DNA of 64,000 bases from contig NC_060965.1 in NCBI RefSeq assembly GCF_910589235.1, positions 2,032,901-2,096,900 of the forward strand. The letters run 5' to 3'. Shown one piece after another: positions 1-12,208 of this stretch (the stretch's first letter is position 1; each line of letters begins with the position of its first letter). The stretch is from Vespa crabro. Lineage: Eukaryota; Arthropoda; Insecta; Hymenoptera; Vespidae. Below the pieces are notes generated by a model. It ran no database searches. It was not told the DNA's origin and saw only the letters and a list, made by a program, of their open reading frames with translations. The position numbers and the translations under genes were made by a program.

Positions 1-733
1 TTCCCTTTTTTTTTTTACCTTTTATGTCTCTTTTCTTTCTTTCTTTCTTTCTTTTTTTTTCTTTCGTTTCGTTTCGTTCCGTTTCTTTTTTTCTCTTTTA
101 TTTTATTTTTATTTACTTTTCATTCGGGCACACGCCACGGATTCTGGCCCACTCGCACAAACATACGATACATAAGCAAAATAATAGCGCAACAACAACA
201 ACAATGACAACACAACAATAACAACGTATTTATTCTATTAACCAACTATTTCGTGTATGATAGTTAAGTTCGAGAGCGCACATGAGCACGTAGAGAAAGA
301 GAGAGACTATTTTTATTACCCTCCAAAGTAGCCGAAGGTCTTTGAATGTAATCCGAAACGTTGAGAAATTTTTCACGTTGCCGAGTCTCGTATGGTTATT
401 GCGTGTTGATTGGGTGGGTGGGGGGTGGAGGGGGGGCTAAGGCTGTGGCTGGGGAAGGAAAGAGAAGAAAATGGCGGCTGAAAACGCAAGAAAATGGTGG
501 ATTTAAAAAAGAAAAGAAAATGGTGGATCAGAAACAGAAGAAAATGGCGGAGCAAAAAAAAAGAAGCGCGAGAAGATAGCGGACGAAAATATCAGCGAAC
601 GTCTATTTGAATGTGGATACGAAATTGCAAAAAATCAAATAAGAAGGAAAATAAATAAATAAATAAGTAAATAAATGAAAGCAACGAAATAGAAAGTAGA
701 TACACGGCACGATCATTACGAAGGAGGAGGAGA

Positions 734-764
<31 letters not shown>

Positions 765-929
765 GGAAGAAGAAGAAGAAGACACGGTTGCCAGATTTCC
801 CATGATTTTCCGAAAGAATATTCTTATCTCGCAAAGAGACGAACGAGTTCCGGCTGAAGAAGCAAGCAAGCATGGCTGGCTTGCGTTGTTACGACTTTGC
901 ACGAAGCTCTCTCTCTCACTCGCTCACTT

Positions 930-968
<39 letters not shown>

Positions 969-1756
969 CGCGCTCACTCACTCGCTCTCTGTATATGTAT
1001 ATATTTCTCTTCCTCTCACGAATATTCGGCTACGCGAAACTTCGATGACCTTGAGAATCACCAACCTCGCGAACTTCGCTCGGTTGCCATACCATTTCGC
1101 ATTTCGTATTACGCTTATATTTTCATTTTTTTTCTCTCTCTTTCCTTTTTCTTCATTTTGGTTAATACATATACTAATTTTATATACCGCTCAACTCCTC
1201 GTAATATTAACGATCGAACCGTAAATCATATTTTATTTATTTAATGACTTTGAGAATATTTCTTTCTTTTTTTTTTCTCTCTCTTTTTCCCTTTATTGTT
1301 ATATCTTCAAAGTTAAAATAATAAAAACAATTATTATTATTATTATTTTATTTTTCTTTCTAACTAATTATCCTTTCATACAGGTACGCGTGCATATATA
1401 CATATGTTATCTTCGAACTATAAATTATTCCGTTATAATATATTAACGCAATTATGGAAATATTTATTGCTGTTTTTATCTCATTTTCTTTCTCCTTCAG
1501 TTAAGCGAGGATAACCATGATTTCATTGTATAATAATTTTCTCTCTTTTTTTAAGTGATTACGTTCATATTATTAAATATAAAAAAACAAAAAACACAGA
1601 GAAAGAGTGAGTGAATGAGTGAGAGAGAAAGAGAGAGAAAGAAAGAGAGAGAGAGAGAGAGAAAGAAGAGCAATGATCTAATTTCTGGAACACGTAGTCT
1701 ATTTATAATCTTCCGATCCTAACCTATTACCATCAGCTGTTCGTCTCTCGGCCCGT

Positions 1757-1766
1757 GTCACGTGAC
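1757..1766. promoter_or_regulatory. palindromic E-box GTCACGTGAC
   Basis: The ten bases GTCACGTGAC form a perfect palindrome with a CACGTG core. This is the full extended consensus bound by USF/MITF/TFE-type bHLH-zip factors. It lies in a short CpG-containing unique stretch just before a (CCA)n array. The site is seen directly. That it is used is an inference. Confidence 0.35.
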
Positions 1767-1777
1767 CGTGAAGCAGC

Positions 1778-1897
1778 GGCACCACCACCACCACCACCAC
1801 CACCACCACCACCACCACCACCACACCACCACCACACCACCACCATCACCATCATCATCACCACCACACCACCACTACCACCATCACCATCGCCACT
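1778..1897. repeat. (CCA)n / (CCATCA)n triplet array
   Basis: About 120 bp of CAC/CCA triplets grade into CAT/CAC variants. On the - strand it reads as Gly/Val-rich. It resembles the coding homopolymer arrays of insect transcription factors, but no unique coding sequence flanks it, so it is annotated only as a repeat. Confidence 0.8.
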
Positions 1898-2171
1898 ACC
1901 CGTAAGAAATATCACACGGCGATAAATCTTCTGGTCCGATGTTACGAACATATACGAAAACGATCGAATCTTACCGAAGAAGTTTACGATACTTTTGCGT
2001 ACAGTGCTAAAATAAGAATATAACGTAAGTTAATCGCTAAATATGGTGAATCTTTTTTTAATAAAGAACATACGAAAAGATCAATTTCAAAATTTTTCTA
2101 TTATATATATATATATATATGTATTATCTAACCTATACTATTATTTTGTATGTATGTGCGTGTTTATATAT

Positions 2172-2220
<49 letters not shown>

Positions 2221-2838
2221 ATATAATATATACATATATAATATAATGTTTTTATACTATACGTCTAATACTGTATAGTATTCTATATAATATAAATATT
2301 ATTACAAGATATAAAATTATATATAGAATTATAATTTATCTATATAATTATAGATAAGCTATTGTATATCTATATAGTATTACAAGATATATTATTACAT
2401 ATACATACTTTATATCTATACATACATACATATGTGTGTGTGTGTGTTTGAGCGTATGTTATACGTATATAATTGCAAGTTTTCTATTATTTATATACAT
2501 ACATATATATAATATATAATATATAATATTGTGTGTGTGTATATTTATACATACATATCTATATACATACATACACATACATATATATATATATATACAC
2601 ACACATACATACATGCATATATGCATGTATATATACATACACGTATATTTGATAAAAGTTATCAAGAGTAGAGAGAACGATTAGGTTTCGAGAGGAAGAA
2701 ATATGAAGGAGAAAAAGTTAGTAGTCCGGCAACGCTGGGCTTCCGAGCGAAGAGAGAACAGGCAGGCAGGCAGGCAGGCAGGCAGGCGGCCGACGGTACA
2801 GGCCGATAAAAATAAATTTGCGCCCGGAATAATCGCAG

Positions 2839-2895
<57 letters not shown>

Positions 2896-2982
2896 CCCCT
2901 AGCAATTCGTACGAAACGTTGGCTACTCTCTAGGTGATGGCTGCTGAGTTAGGTATCTTTGGTGTTGGTGTGTGTATGTATG

Positions 2983-3031
<49 letters not shown>

Positions 3032-3447
3032 CTGGATGTTATTGCTGATGCTGATGTTGATATTACCGGCAGCTCATGTCTTGCTTGCCTGTTACTTAAG
3101 TAATATTTGAGAAGAATCGTTCAACGTTACAATTATTATTCAATCTGATCGCGTTTAAAGCGCTTGGATAAGAAAGTATTTAAAAAAGAAAAAAAAAAAA
3201 AAAAAGAAAAAAGAAAAGAAAAGAAAAAGAAAAAGAAAAAAGAAAGAAAGAATAAATAAAAAAAAAAAAAATCCCCAAGAAAAAAAAAAGTAATTCTAAG
3301 GATAGGACCTATATACAATAAATAACATTAATCTACTGACTAGGTCCGTCACTTTTGAAACGTAACGTATAACGAGAAAGAAGCCATTGGTATATACCAA
3401 CACTGTGAGCGTAACAGAGAAAGAAAGATAGATAGATAGGTAGGTAG

Positions 3448-3492
<45 letters not shown>

Positions 3493-3600
3493 AAGAGAGA
3501 GAGAAAGAGAAAAAGAGTGGGGCGAAAGAGAAGGTTGTATTTCGAAATCGCGATACCAAAGTACCAAAGAAGAGAGGTATTCCTTTTACATTTTTACAGA

Positions 3601-3631
<31 letters not shown>

Positions 3632-4890
3632 CCAGAGACAACTCTGAAATTCAAAACTCGTAAGAACTCTCGAAATACTCTCTCGTCATCGTCGCTTTTC
3701 TCGAATCTTTAAGACTCATAATAACGATGATAACGATAACGATAACGACATTAATGGACGAGAAACTTGTTTTTCTTTATCACTTATAACACAAGTTTAT
3801 CGAAAACCTCCGATATATACTTATATGCGACTTAACCTTCTCTTTCGAGAAAACCCCTTCCCCCCTTAAGCTTTTTTTCCTACCTTTGCTTTGTCGGTGA
3901 AAGAAGAAGAGATAAGAGAAAGACACGAAAGGAAAAAAAAAAAATCCCTAGGACAGTTCCAATATTCTTTTTTTTTGGTTTTTCGAGAGATGAGGAGAAG
4001 GAGGGACATTTTTGTTTTGTGTGTTTCTCTTCTTTCGTTGTTGTTTCTTATCACAATGATCATTTTCGATGATCGATTTGGCAATTATGTGATTATTGTT
4101 CGATCATTCGACGATATTGCAGACGACGAAGGATATTTTCTTTTCGCATCTCTTTCTATCTATTTATTTGTCTATCTGTCTTGTCTATCTGTTAAACTCT
4201 CCCACGAGTTGAGGAACATTATACACGTTTAAACGTCAAACAATAACAAGATCGTAAATGTTCAAATCGTTTTACAATCTAGTTATATAGGACATGACCA
4301 TGAAATTACTATTACTATCAAAACTGGAATTATTATTCATTTGTCAAATAGCAATTCTATCAACGTTACTTCGATCTTTTCGATTAAATCTTTCACAAAA
4401 AAAAAAAAAAAAGAAAAAGGAAAGAGAAAAAACAGAAAAAAAAATCAAGAAAAAAAACAAAAAAAAAAAAAAAGAAAAGAAAAAATATCTTCGACAATAG
4501 CTTCTATCTTTGAATGTTTGCAAACGCAAATAGACTTAAAAAAATTTGTCGATTAGATAAGAAATCTCTAATGATTCTATTACGCGTTGTTGTGTGATGA
4601 TTACATATTTTTCTTACATACATAAAAAAAAGAAATGGAAAAGGATGAAATAAAGAATGAAGAAAGAGAGAAAGAGAAAGAGAGAGAGAGAAAAAAAGAA
4701 GAAAGAACAATTAAAAGAGAACTACAAACTTCGTCGTCGGGCTTCTGTCTTAATTTTTACGAGCGTAAAGAAAAAAAAAAAAAAACAAAAACAAAAACAA
4801 CAGAACAGAACAGAAGGAAACAAAAGAAGTAGTCAATTAGATAAGAAATCGTCATTAAGTGAAGTAATCTCTAAGAATAACATAACACAA

Positions 4891-4931
4891 TATAACATAA
4901 CATAACATAACATAACATAACATAACATAAC
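4891..4931. repeat. (ATAAC)n pentanucleotide array
   Basis: About eight uninterrupted copies of the pentamer ATAAC. It is not the TTAGG telomere repeat of insects. The flanks are poly-A-rich low-complexity DNA. Confidence 0.9.
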
Positions 4932-7050
4932 AGTGAATTGTGGATTTACATCGCAAGTAATTACTTAATGTAATAATAACATTGCTAATAAAATAAAGAG
5001 TAATGAGAACGAGTAATAATTTTTTCTTCTGTTTTTCTTCTTCTTTGTTTTCACTAATGAAGTAATGAAAGGAAGAGTAGTAAAGTCGAAGTAGGGGAAC
5101 GCAAGAGACGTAAAAAAAAAAAAAAAAAACAAAAACAAAAAAAAAGAGAAAAATAAAAAAGAAAACAAACAAATGAACACCGGACGTTTTACTTATTAAT
5201 AAAATTAATTTCATATTAATAAAATACCTAATGAAATGAAGAGTAATGAGAAATAGTAAACGTCTTGTTTCTTTCTTTCTTTCTTCCTTTCTCTCTCTCT
5301 CTTTTTTTTTTTTCGCTAATGAAAGATTCGACGAGGGGACGGAGGGAAAGTAATAGTTAGCGAAACGTAAGATAGAAAAAAAGAAAGAAAAGAAAAAAAA
5401 AAAAAACAGCGAACGATACGCTCGTAATTTCTTACCATTTACCTAACGAAAAAGTAGATATCTCGTCGGTTTTTATTTTACCTTTATTTCTTCCTCTCGC
5501 TCTTATTCTTTTCGCTAATGAAATAATAAGGCCAAAAGGAGTAGTACAACTAGTAATAATAGTAATAGTAATATTGGTATTACTGTTGGAGTCAAAACAT
5601 AACCTAACACCGTACGATTTATTCCCAAAGTAGTTAATATTTGAAACTTTGCCGATGTAATAATGAGTAATCAAAAAAAGTAGATGCTCTTAATTTACAT
5701 TCTCTTTCCTTTTCTTTTTTTCTTCTATCGTTCCTCCTTTTCTTCTTATTTTTTTATTTTTTACCGATGAGAAACGATCAAAGGAGAAGAAAAAGAAGAA
5801 GAAGAAGAAGAAGAAGAAGAAGAAGAAGAAGACGAAGAAGAAGAAGAAGAAGTAGTAGTAGGTTGTACGATAGAGTTGGGAGTCGGTCGAGCAGACTTTT
5901 GAAACGACCTGCAGTCTGTGTGCTGTATAGGTTATGTTGAATAGAGTGAGCGAGCAAGTAAGCAAGTAGCGAGGGAGCGAGCGAGTGAGAGATTGAGCGA
6001 GTAAAGGGGTGAGGGGGAGGAGCGACAAGAGAGCGAGAGAGAGCGAGAGAGAGCAAAAGAGAAAGAGAGAGAGAGAGAAAGAGGGAGGACTAGAAAGATA
6101 GAAAGAGAAGGAAGAAAAGGTGAGGAGAAGGACGAGGAGGAGGAGGAGGTAAAGGAGGTGGGAAGAGCAAGAGGAGGATGGTTCCAGAGGTACGGTGGTG
6201 AGAGGTGCAGAGGAGGAATGTATTCGAGAAAAGGAAGGAGACGCGTGTTACGAAACCGTGGTACGCGTGAGCACTATGAACGAGAGGAAAAGAGACAAGA
6301 AGAGAAGAGAAGAGAGTATAGGGAGAGGGAGAGAGAGAGAGAGAGAGAAAGAGAAAGAGAGAGAGAGAAGAGAGCTCGTTGGATGAGCGGCTCTCTTCGG
6401 CTGGCCGTTCGCTTCGTCGTTCTCTGCCTTTTTTCATCCACCTCCGCCTCTTCCACCTCTCTCTCTCTCTCTCTCACTCACTCTCTCTCTTTCTCTCTCT
6501 CTCTCTTTGTCTTTCTATCTCACTCTTTCCTCTTCTCCAACTATCAGTCTGTTTCACTCGCTCTTACGTACACGCTCACGCACCAGCGAACAGTTTCTGT
6601 TTCCTCCTCCTCCTCCTCCTCCTCCTCTACTTCCTCCTTTTACTCCTCCTCATCGTGCACCTCCTTCTTCTCTTCACTTCACTCCTTTCTCTTCCTCTCC
6701 CCCCGCCCCCGCCACCTCCCCTTGCCACCGCCTTCGCCCCTCCTTCCCCCTTCCCCTTGTCTCGGTATTTGCTTCGAGCTAAAATAAAAATAAGAGAAGG
6801 CTTACGAGAGAAAGAGAGAAAGAGAGTGAGAGAGAGAGAGAGAGAGAAAGGGAGAAAGAGAGAGAAAGAGAGAAAAAGAGAGAAAGACTTCTCGCCCGCG
6901 CTGAAACGCGTCTTCTCGCGATTTACGCACGTCCGAGGAGCTGACTTTTAAAAACTCTTTCCTTCCGTACCACCTATCGACTATTTTCTTCTTTTTACAT
7001 CTCGTTTATATATATATATATATACGTATATGAACGAGAAAAGAAAGGCG

Positions 7051-7087
<37 letters not shown>

Positions 7088-7139
7088 ATATGTATGTATG
7101 GATATATGTATGTATGGATATATGTATGTATGTATATAT

Positions 7140-7174
<35 letters not shown>

Positions 7175-8022
7175 TATCGAGCGTCGTGGGAGTACAGGAA
7201 ACTCCGATAATCGGGACCGAATAACCGAATTTTAAATTTTCGCGCCAATTTCATACATTGCAGGTACATATACGTGTGTGTGTGTGTCCAGCAAGGACGT
7301 ATATTCCCTTCTCAATATAACCTAACTTTTTTTTTCTTCCGTATTTATTACAACTTCTCTCTTTTTCCCTTTCGAATATAATTCCTGAAAGAATTCGTCG
7401 TTTTTGTAAAAAAATAAAGAGTGGGGGAGAGAGAGAGAGAGAGACAGAGAGAGAGACAAATAGGCACATAGTATATTTCTATTACAAACTCTTTTTTTTT
7501 TCTTTTTTCTTTTTAATTACTTCATCGGACCTTTTTGATTTATTTTTAATTATTATATATTTCAATATAATTCATATTGTCCAAGAAAATGGAAATGAGG
7601 AATAAATAAATAAATAAATAAACAAAGATACAAGTAATTGAATATACATACGCGCAAATATATATTTCTATTATAACCTCACTTTTTGTTGGTTAATCTA
7701 TTAAAACATTTTTTCTTTTCCGTTCCCGAATATTTATCATTTTTCTATGGTACATATAAAATTCATCATCCAAGAAAATAGAAGCAAAAGAAAAAAGGAA
7801 TAAACAAATTAATTAATTAATTAATTAATTAATTAATTAATAATAATAATAATAATAAAAAAGATAAAGAAAAGAAAAAAAACCTATAAAATATACAAAG
7901 ATGGAACATAGAAAGACTTTGAGAACAAACTCACGACTTGTTTTACTCGACGGATGCACCAAACGATAGGAAGGTCAGGGTCATGTTAAAACGATAATAA
8001 TCAAATATACATTAGATACATA

Positions 8023-8028
<6 letters not shown>

Positions 8029-8105
<77 letters not shown>
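8029..8105. repeat. (TA)n array
   Basis: About 75 bp of alternating TA with two short interruptions. It lies 65 bp upstream of the ORF at 8,169. Confidence 0.9.
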
Positions 8106-8168
8106 CGCATAGATAACGTGCTCCTTGCATTTTGAAATAGCGATTGATATTCGAAAGCGTGCTTAGAA

Positions 8169-8453
8169 ATGATGATCGATTTGAATGGTGATCCAGAAAA
8201 GTGTGAATCCTTAGACCCTAATGGAGACTCAGGTCACCAGAACTTTTTTCCAAGGAGTTTCATCGAACGAACGACGGAAGAATTTCTTTCGTCCGTTAAG
8301 ATTGAGGAAGGTCGTGGAATTCCAAAGGATATCATCCCGATTCTAACGCCACCCGTGTTTGATTCAATCGACTTACTTTCCCTCTCTTCAGAAAGAAATA
8401 GAAAGAAAAAGAAGGAGAGAAAAGGAAAGAATTTTACTTGGAATTGGAACTAG
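8169..8453 (+). CDS. hypothetical 94-codon ORF, possible exon
   Basis: An ATG-initiated frame of 94 codons. Unlike the repeat ORFs around it, its first 75 residues have a balanced composition (start MMIDLNGDPEK; includes PRSFIERTTEEFLSSVKIEE and IPILTPPVFDSIDLLSL). The last 20 residues are Lys/Arg-rich and come from a GAAA repeat. I recognise no domain, signal peptide or membrane segment. A pyrimidine-rich stretch ending in CAG near residue 75 could be a 3' splice site, in which case only part of the frame would be coding. No strong GT donor was found inside. It may be a real first exon, a small gene or chance. The unusually protein-like composition is the only support. Confidence 0.3.
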   Translation: MMIDLNGDPEKCESLDPNGDSGHQNFFPRSFIERTTEEFLSSVKIEEGRGIPKDIIPILTPPVFDSIDLLSLSSERNRKKKKERKGKNFTWNWN

Positions 8454-8470
8454 ACGCCATTAGGTCGTCA
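8431..8470 (+). repeat. diverged direct repeat, copy 1
   Basis: These 40 bp match 8,631-8,670 at 32 of 40 positions, with no indel and a spacing of exactly 200 bp. Copy 1 contains the stop codon of the ORF at 8,169. Seven of the eight differences are transitions. Six of the eight are C-to-T or G-to-A when read from copy 1 to copy 2, which fits decay by deamination. Confidence 0.55.
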
Positions 8471-8630
8471 TGTTTTTTTTTTTTCTTTTTTCGTTTTCCT
8501 TTTTTCTATTCTCGCTTCGCGATTTAATATTTTAAATTCATGAAGTAGAATAAAAAATTAAAAAATGATGATGGAGTAATAATACAGCATAATTTTGATT
8601 GTTATCTCGAAATTTTTATATTTATCTTGA

Positions 8631-8670
8631 ATTTTATTTGAAATTGAAATTAGGCGTCATTAAGACGTCA
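8631..8670 (+). repeat. diverged direct repeat, copy 2
   Basis: Partner of 8,431-8,470. The sequence between and beyond the copies no longer aligns by eye, so only this core of the duplicated unit can be claimed. Confidence 0.55.
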
Positions 8671-9296
8671 TATTTCTTTAATATCTTCTTTTTCTTCGGA
8701 CTCCATCATTAATATATCAAATTTATTGAGAATAAAAAATTTAATCGAAATAATCGAATATAATAGAACAATCTTGATACTGCGTTTTTGTTTTTTTGCG
8801 TTTTTTTTTTTTTTTTATCGTACGAGTAATTACCTTCAAATATTACAATCGAATTACATGAAAATAATTGTTTTCTTCTTTTCTACGTCAAATTTTATTT
8901 GTCAATTAAAACATGGTGTTGTTCAGTTCCCCCGCACCCTTTCTGCCCTCAAAATTTTTGAGCTTCAAGATGTAACTAAATTCGATGATAATACGAAATT
9001 AAGATATTATATAATAGAGTATGTATGGCCGCTTTCACCAATTTTTTTTTTTTTTTTTTTTTACGACTGGTGAAAACGATCAACGCACTCACAAAAAAAA
9101 GAGAGAGAGAGAGAGAGATCTCTTTTGAATGTCTTCTATAAGCTAAACGATACATCGAGACTCATTCGTCTCTTCGCTCTCTATTTCTTTTGCTTTCATA
9201 TAACCCTAAACGTTCTCGAATCGGTTGTATCGAAAAATACAGGTTCATCGGTTACGACTATAACTATGACTACGACTACGACGAATGTGAGTTAGT

Positions 9297-9334
9297 TTAT
9301 TCATGTATTCCAAAGTTATGGAATACATGAATAA
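9297..9334. repeat. perfect 15-bp inverted repeat (hairpin)
   Basis: The arm TTATTCATGTATTCC (9,297-9,311) is followed by an 8-base spacer and its exact reverse complement GGAATACATGAATAA (9,320-9,334). The pairing stops at both outer ends. It is not a simple-repeat palindrome. It is shorter than a usual microRNA precursor, so a cruciform, RNA hairpin or factor-binding dyad are all open. Confidence 0.8.
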
Positions 9335-9618
9335 CTTGTTGGTCGGCACTGTGCCTGAATATGGTAGAGTAGAAGAAAAAGGAAAAAATTAAAAAAAATA
9401 AATAAATAAATAAAAAAAAAAAAAAGAAAAGAGAAGAAGGAGCAAAAAAAAAAGTAAAGAAAAAGGTGAGAAGGATTCAGCAAAACCAAAAAGATATAAG
9501 AAAGAAATGCGCGAGGTAAGATGAAAAAGAGAGATAGAGAGATACAGACAGATAGAGATAGAGATAGATAGATAGATGGATGGATAGATAGATAGATAAA
9601 AAGAGAGAACTAGAGAAC

Positions 9619-9663
<45 letters not shown>

Positions 9664-9798
9664 CGATCGTAGACTCCTAAAGCGATCTTATTGATAAGCT
9701 CGATTTATCCTCCGAGGATTTATCTGCGACACGTGGCTCGCGCGTGTATTCGCCATCCTTTTCTTTTCTTTTATTATATTTTATAACTCTTTCTCTTT

Positions 9799-9855
<57 letters not shown>

Positions 9856-10185
9856 ACCCTCCCACCCACCCTCCCTCTCTCCTTGCCCATTTCTTCTTCT
9901 TCTTCTTCTTCTCTCCTTTTTTCTCTCTTTATATATCTATCCCCGTCTCGTTCTAACTCATCCTTTCCTTTATACCGCGCCAAAAGGCCTCCCGCGCCAC
10001 GTGCTTTTCACGTTTACATTTTTTTTCCTACCCCTTCCTCCTCCACCCTTAGCTCACTCTTTCTTTCTCTCTCCCTCATCCCTCTTACCCTTCCACCTTC
10101 CTCCCTCTCTTTACCATCGGTTTTTTTTTCTTTCTTTTGTTCTATATCCACGTTCTTTTACACGTACCACCTCTGTCTGTGTGTA

Positions 10186-10233
<48 letters not shown>

Positions 10234-10540
10234 TAGATACATCTACACCCAACATTATTTCGTTGAAAACTTCGGAGAAACTTTTTCTTATGTTTTCTTT
10301 TCTTTTTTTTTTTTTGTTTTCTTTTTATTTCTTTCCTTTTTCTTTTTCTTGTTCTTTTTCATTTTCTCTTTCTTTCTTTCTTTTGACACTACTGTGTGTC
10401 ACAGAACGAATAGAAAGAGAGAGAACGAGCATCGTGGAACATTTTTATCTCGACGCGATTTTCGACGACACCAACACCGTAATAACTTCATTTTCTTTTT
10501 CTTTTTTTTTTTCCTTTCGTCCAAAATTTTTTTCATACAG

Positions 10541-10612
10541 GACGGACAGTGTATGGACGAGGAGTCCGTGAAAAAAAATTTGCCAAATGATTTTGGACAA
10601 ATCACAGTTTAG
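10541..10612 (+). CDS. possible terminal coding exon
   Basis: A long T-rich tract ends in a good 3' splice site, CATACAG, at 10,534-10,540. After it, phase 0 gives 23 codons and a TAG (start DGQCMDEESVKKNLPNDFGQ). The composition is unlike the surrounding Phe/Ser repeats. The other two phases close after 16 or fewer codons. No upstream partner exon with a matching donor could be assigned, so this is a weak call and may be chance. Confidence 0.22.
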   Translation, partial: DGQCMDEESVKKNLPNDFGQITV

Positions 10613-11497
10613 CGATTCTTCGAGAACAATTTTGATTTTTTTTTTTTTTATTTATTCCTAAAGTAGGCGGCATAGAGGTGGGTGTTACGGATGGTATTTT
10701 GAAATATTTTTACAAGTATTTTTAACAGATCTTGATAGGTAATTATTTACAATTAATAAAGTATTTAATATAAGCGAGTCAATAATCCTTACGTAATCCT
10801 GACATTTAATTATTTAATAACAATCGAAATATTCGTATAAGCTTTGTCGACCGTTCCTTTTGAGAAAATATTTATTATTAATTAATTAATCTTAAAATAC
10901 TGATCGACGAAGTAAGAGATTGTGGTCGATTTTTTTTTCTTTTTTTTTTTTTTTCTTCTTCTTCGTCAGATTATAAGATTCTACGAGGAATAGTAGAAAC
11001 TTTTGACTCATCCTATAATAAAATAAATCATCTTTTTTCTTTTCTCCTCTTCCCTTTATATTAAATTATCAATATATAAGAGGAAGTATTTTCTTTTTCT
11101 TTCTTTCTTCTCGAATATAGTACCTTCTTACGATATGTGTCATTTAACGTGAAAATGTAAAATGGCCGATATAGAATTCCGAGAAGCGTAAGCGCATAGC
11201 AAATATTATTTACCAACGTGTTAAACAAAAGGACGAATTAAAAAGATGTAAATATCATCTACGTGGATACATAGGATATATTACGTTTTGCAAATTCGTT
11301 TGCGCGCGATGACATAAACAAGAACGTGTCTCGGAAACAACGTGGATTGTGGTAAATTGATCGATACCACCACTGCACGTGTTTCTCTCTCTCTCTCTCT
11401 TACTCTCTCTTTATATATATATATATATATATATCATTTTCATTGTTATTTAGTAATGAAGTAATAATAAGGTATTTGTGCGAAACGATATATAATC

Positions 11498-11544
<47 letters not shown>

Positions 11545-11629
11545 AGAAAGAGAGAGAGAGAGAGAGAAACATTTGTTCCCTTGGTTGTCAACGAGAACCA
11601 TTCGTTTCTTTAAAAAATAGACGAACGGA

Positions 11630-11765
11630 CGATCGTAGTCGGCGCCATGTTTCTTTCTTAAAAGTTCGATACCACGTGACCACTGCGTTATGCGTCACCT
11701 GACATCGCGAGAATTTTTAATAAGACGTGCTCGCATGCTTAACGAATCGCCGCGTCCCTCCGGAA
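11630..11765. promoter_or_regulatory. CpG-containing promoter-like island with E-box
   Basis: A 135-bp unique stretch richer in CpG than its neighbours. It contains GGCGCCATG, CACGTGACCACT (11,673-11,684) and GTCACCTGAC. The 12-mer CACGTGACCACT recurs exactly at 54,587. It lies about 450 bp downstream of the - strand exon at 12.2 kb in that gene's orientation, so for that gene it would be intronic. Calling it regulatory is an inference from composition and motifs. Confidence 0.35.
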
Positions 11766-12208
11766 TAAGTAGAAAGTAAAAGTAGATAGATAAGATATGC
11801 GTGTATATATGTGTGCGTGAGTGTGTGTATGTATATTCATATAGATGACGTTTGATCCTCTTCGAGAAAATCATCGAAAGAATATAACGAGGTTTATAAG
11901 AACAACAGTTCTAGAAAATAAGTAAATACTATGGTATAGTAACAATAAGCTTTGTCCTTGGTTCTACTCTAGGGTGCAATAGCGTGGATCTAGATAAGAA
12001 AAAGGAATGGGTGGGTAGGGGGTGTAGGAGAGGGGACGGGCAGGCAGGCGGATGGGCGGCAGGAGGGAGAGAGAGAGAAAGAAAAAGAGAGTGAGAGATG
12101 GAGCGGAGAAAAAAGAGGGAGGAGGGTTGGTTGAGAAAGAAGAGAAAAGGTGGGGAAGATTGGTCGAAGGAGGGAGATAGTGAGATAGATAGATAGAGAG
12201 AAACTTAC

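Larger units (their letters stand above)
1..8168. other. microsatellite-dense stretch without a recognised gene
   Basis: No gene is supported here. The DNA is a patchwork of simple repeats: (CT)n at 931-964, (GA)n near 1,620-1,665, (GA)n at 2,178-2,218, a GGCA tetranucleotide run at 2,761-2,787, (CT)n at 2,841-2,892, (TA)n at 2,987-3,029, GAA/GAAA runs near 720-780 and 5,785-5,850, poly-A interrupted by G at 3,185-3,290, 4,397-4,485 and 5,113-5,165, and ATTT tetramers near 7,137-7,175. Long reading frames across it encode only Ser/Leu, Phe/Leu or Arg/Glu repeats and are repeat artefacts. Slightly richer unique sequence lies near 780-900, 1,020-1,100 and 6,890-6,960, but no splice-bounded exon could be built from it. 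Confidence 0.75.
8671..12208. other. low-complexity and AT-rich spacer
   Basis: Holds poly-T runs (8,798-8,816; 9,042-9,061), (GA)n near 9,626-9,656, GATA/GATG tetramers at 9,560-9,600, (CT)n at 9,802-9,853, (GT)n-(TA)n at 10,186-10,232, (CT)n around 11,384-11,400, (TA)n at 11,413-11,433 and (GA)n at 11,505-11,568. Unique AT-rich DNA at 10,620-11,340 shows no convincing exon on either strand. Three items inside it are listed separately: a hairpin, a possible terminal exon and a promoter-like island. Confidence 0.7.

Noticed and set aside
4891..4931. Telomere-like repeat
   Set aside because: The unit is ATAAC, not TTAGG. Only about eight copies, flanked by ordinary low-complexity DNA.
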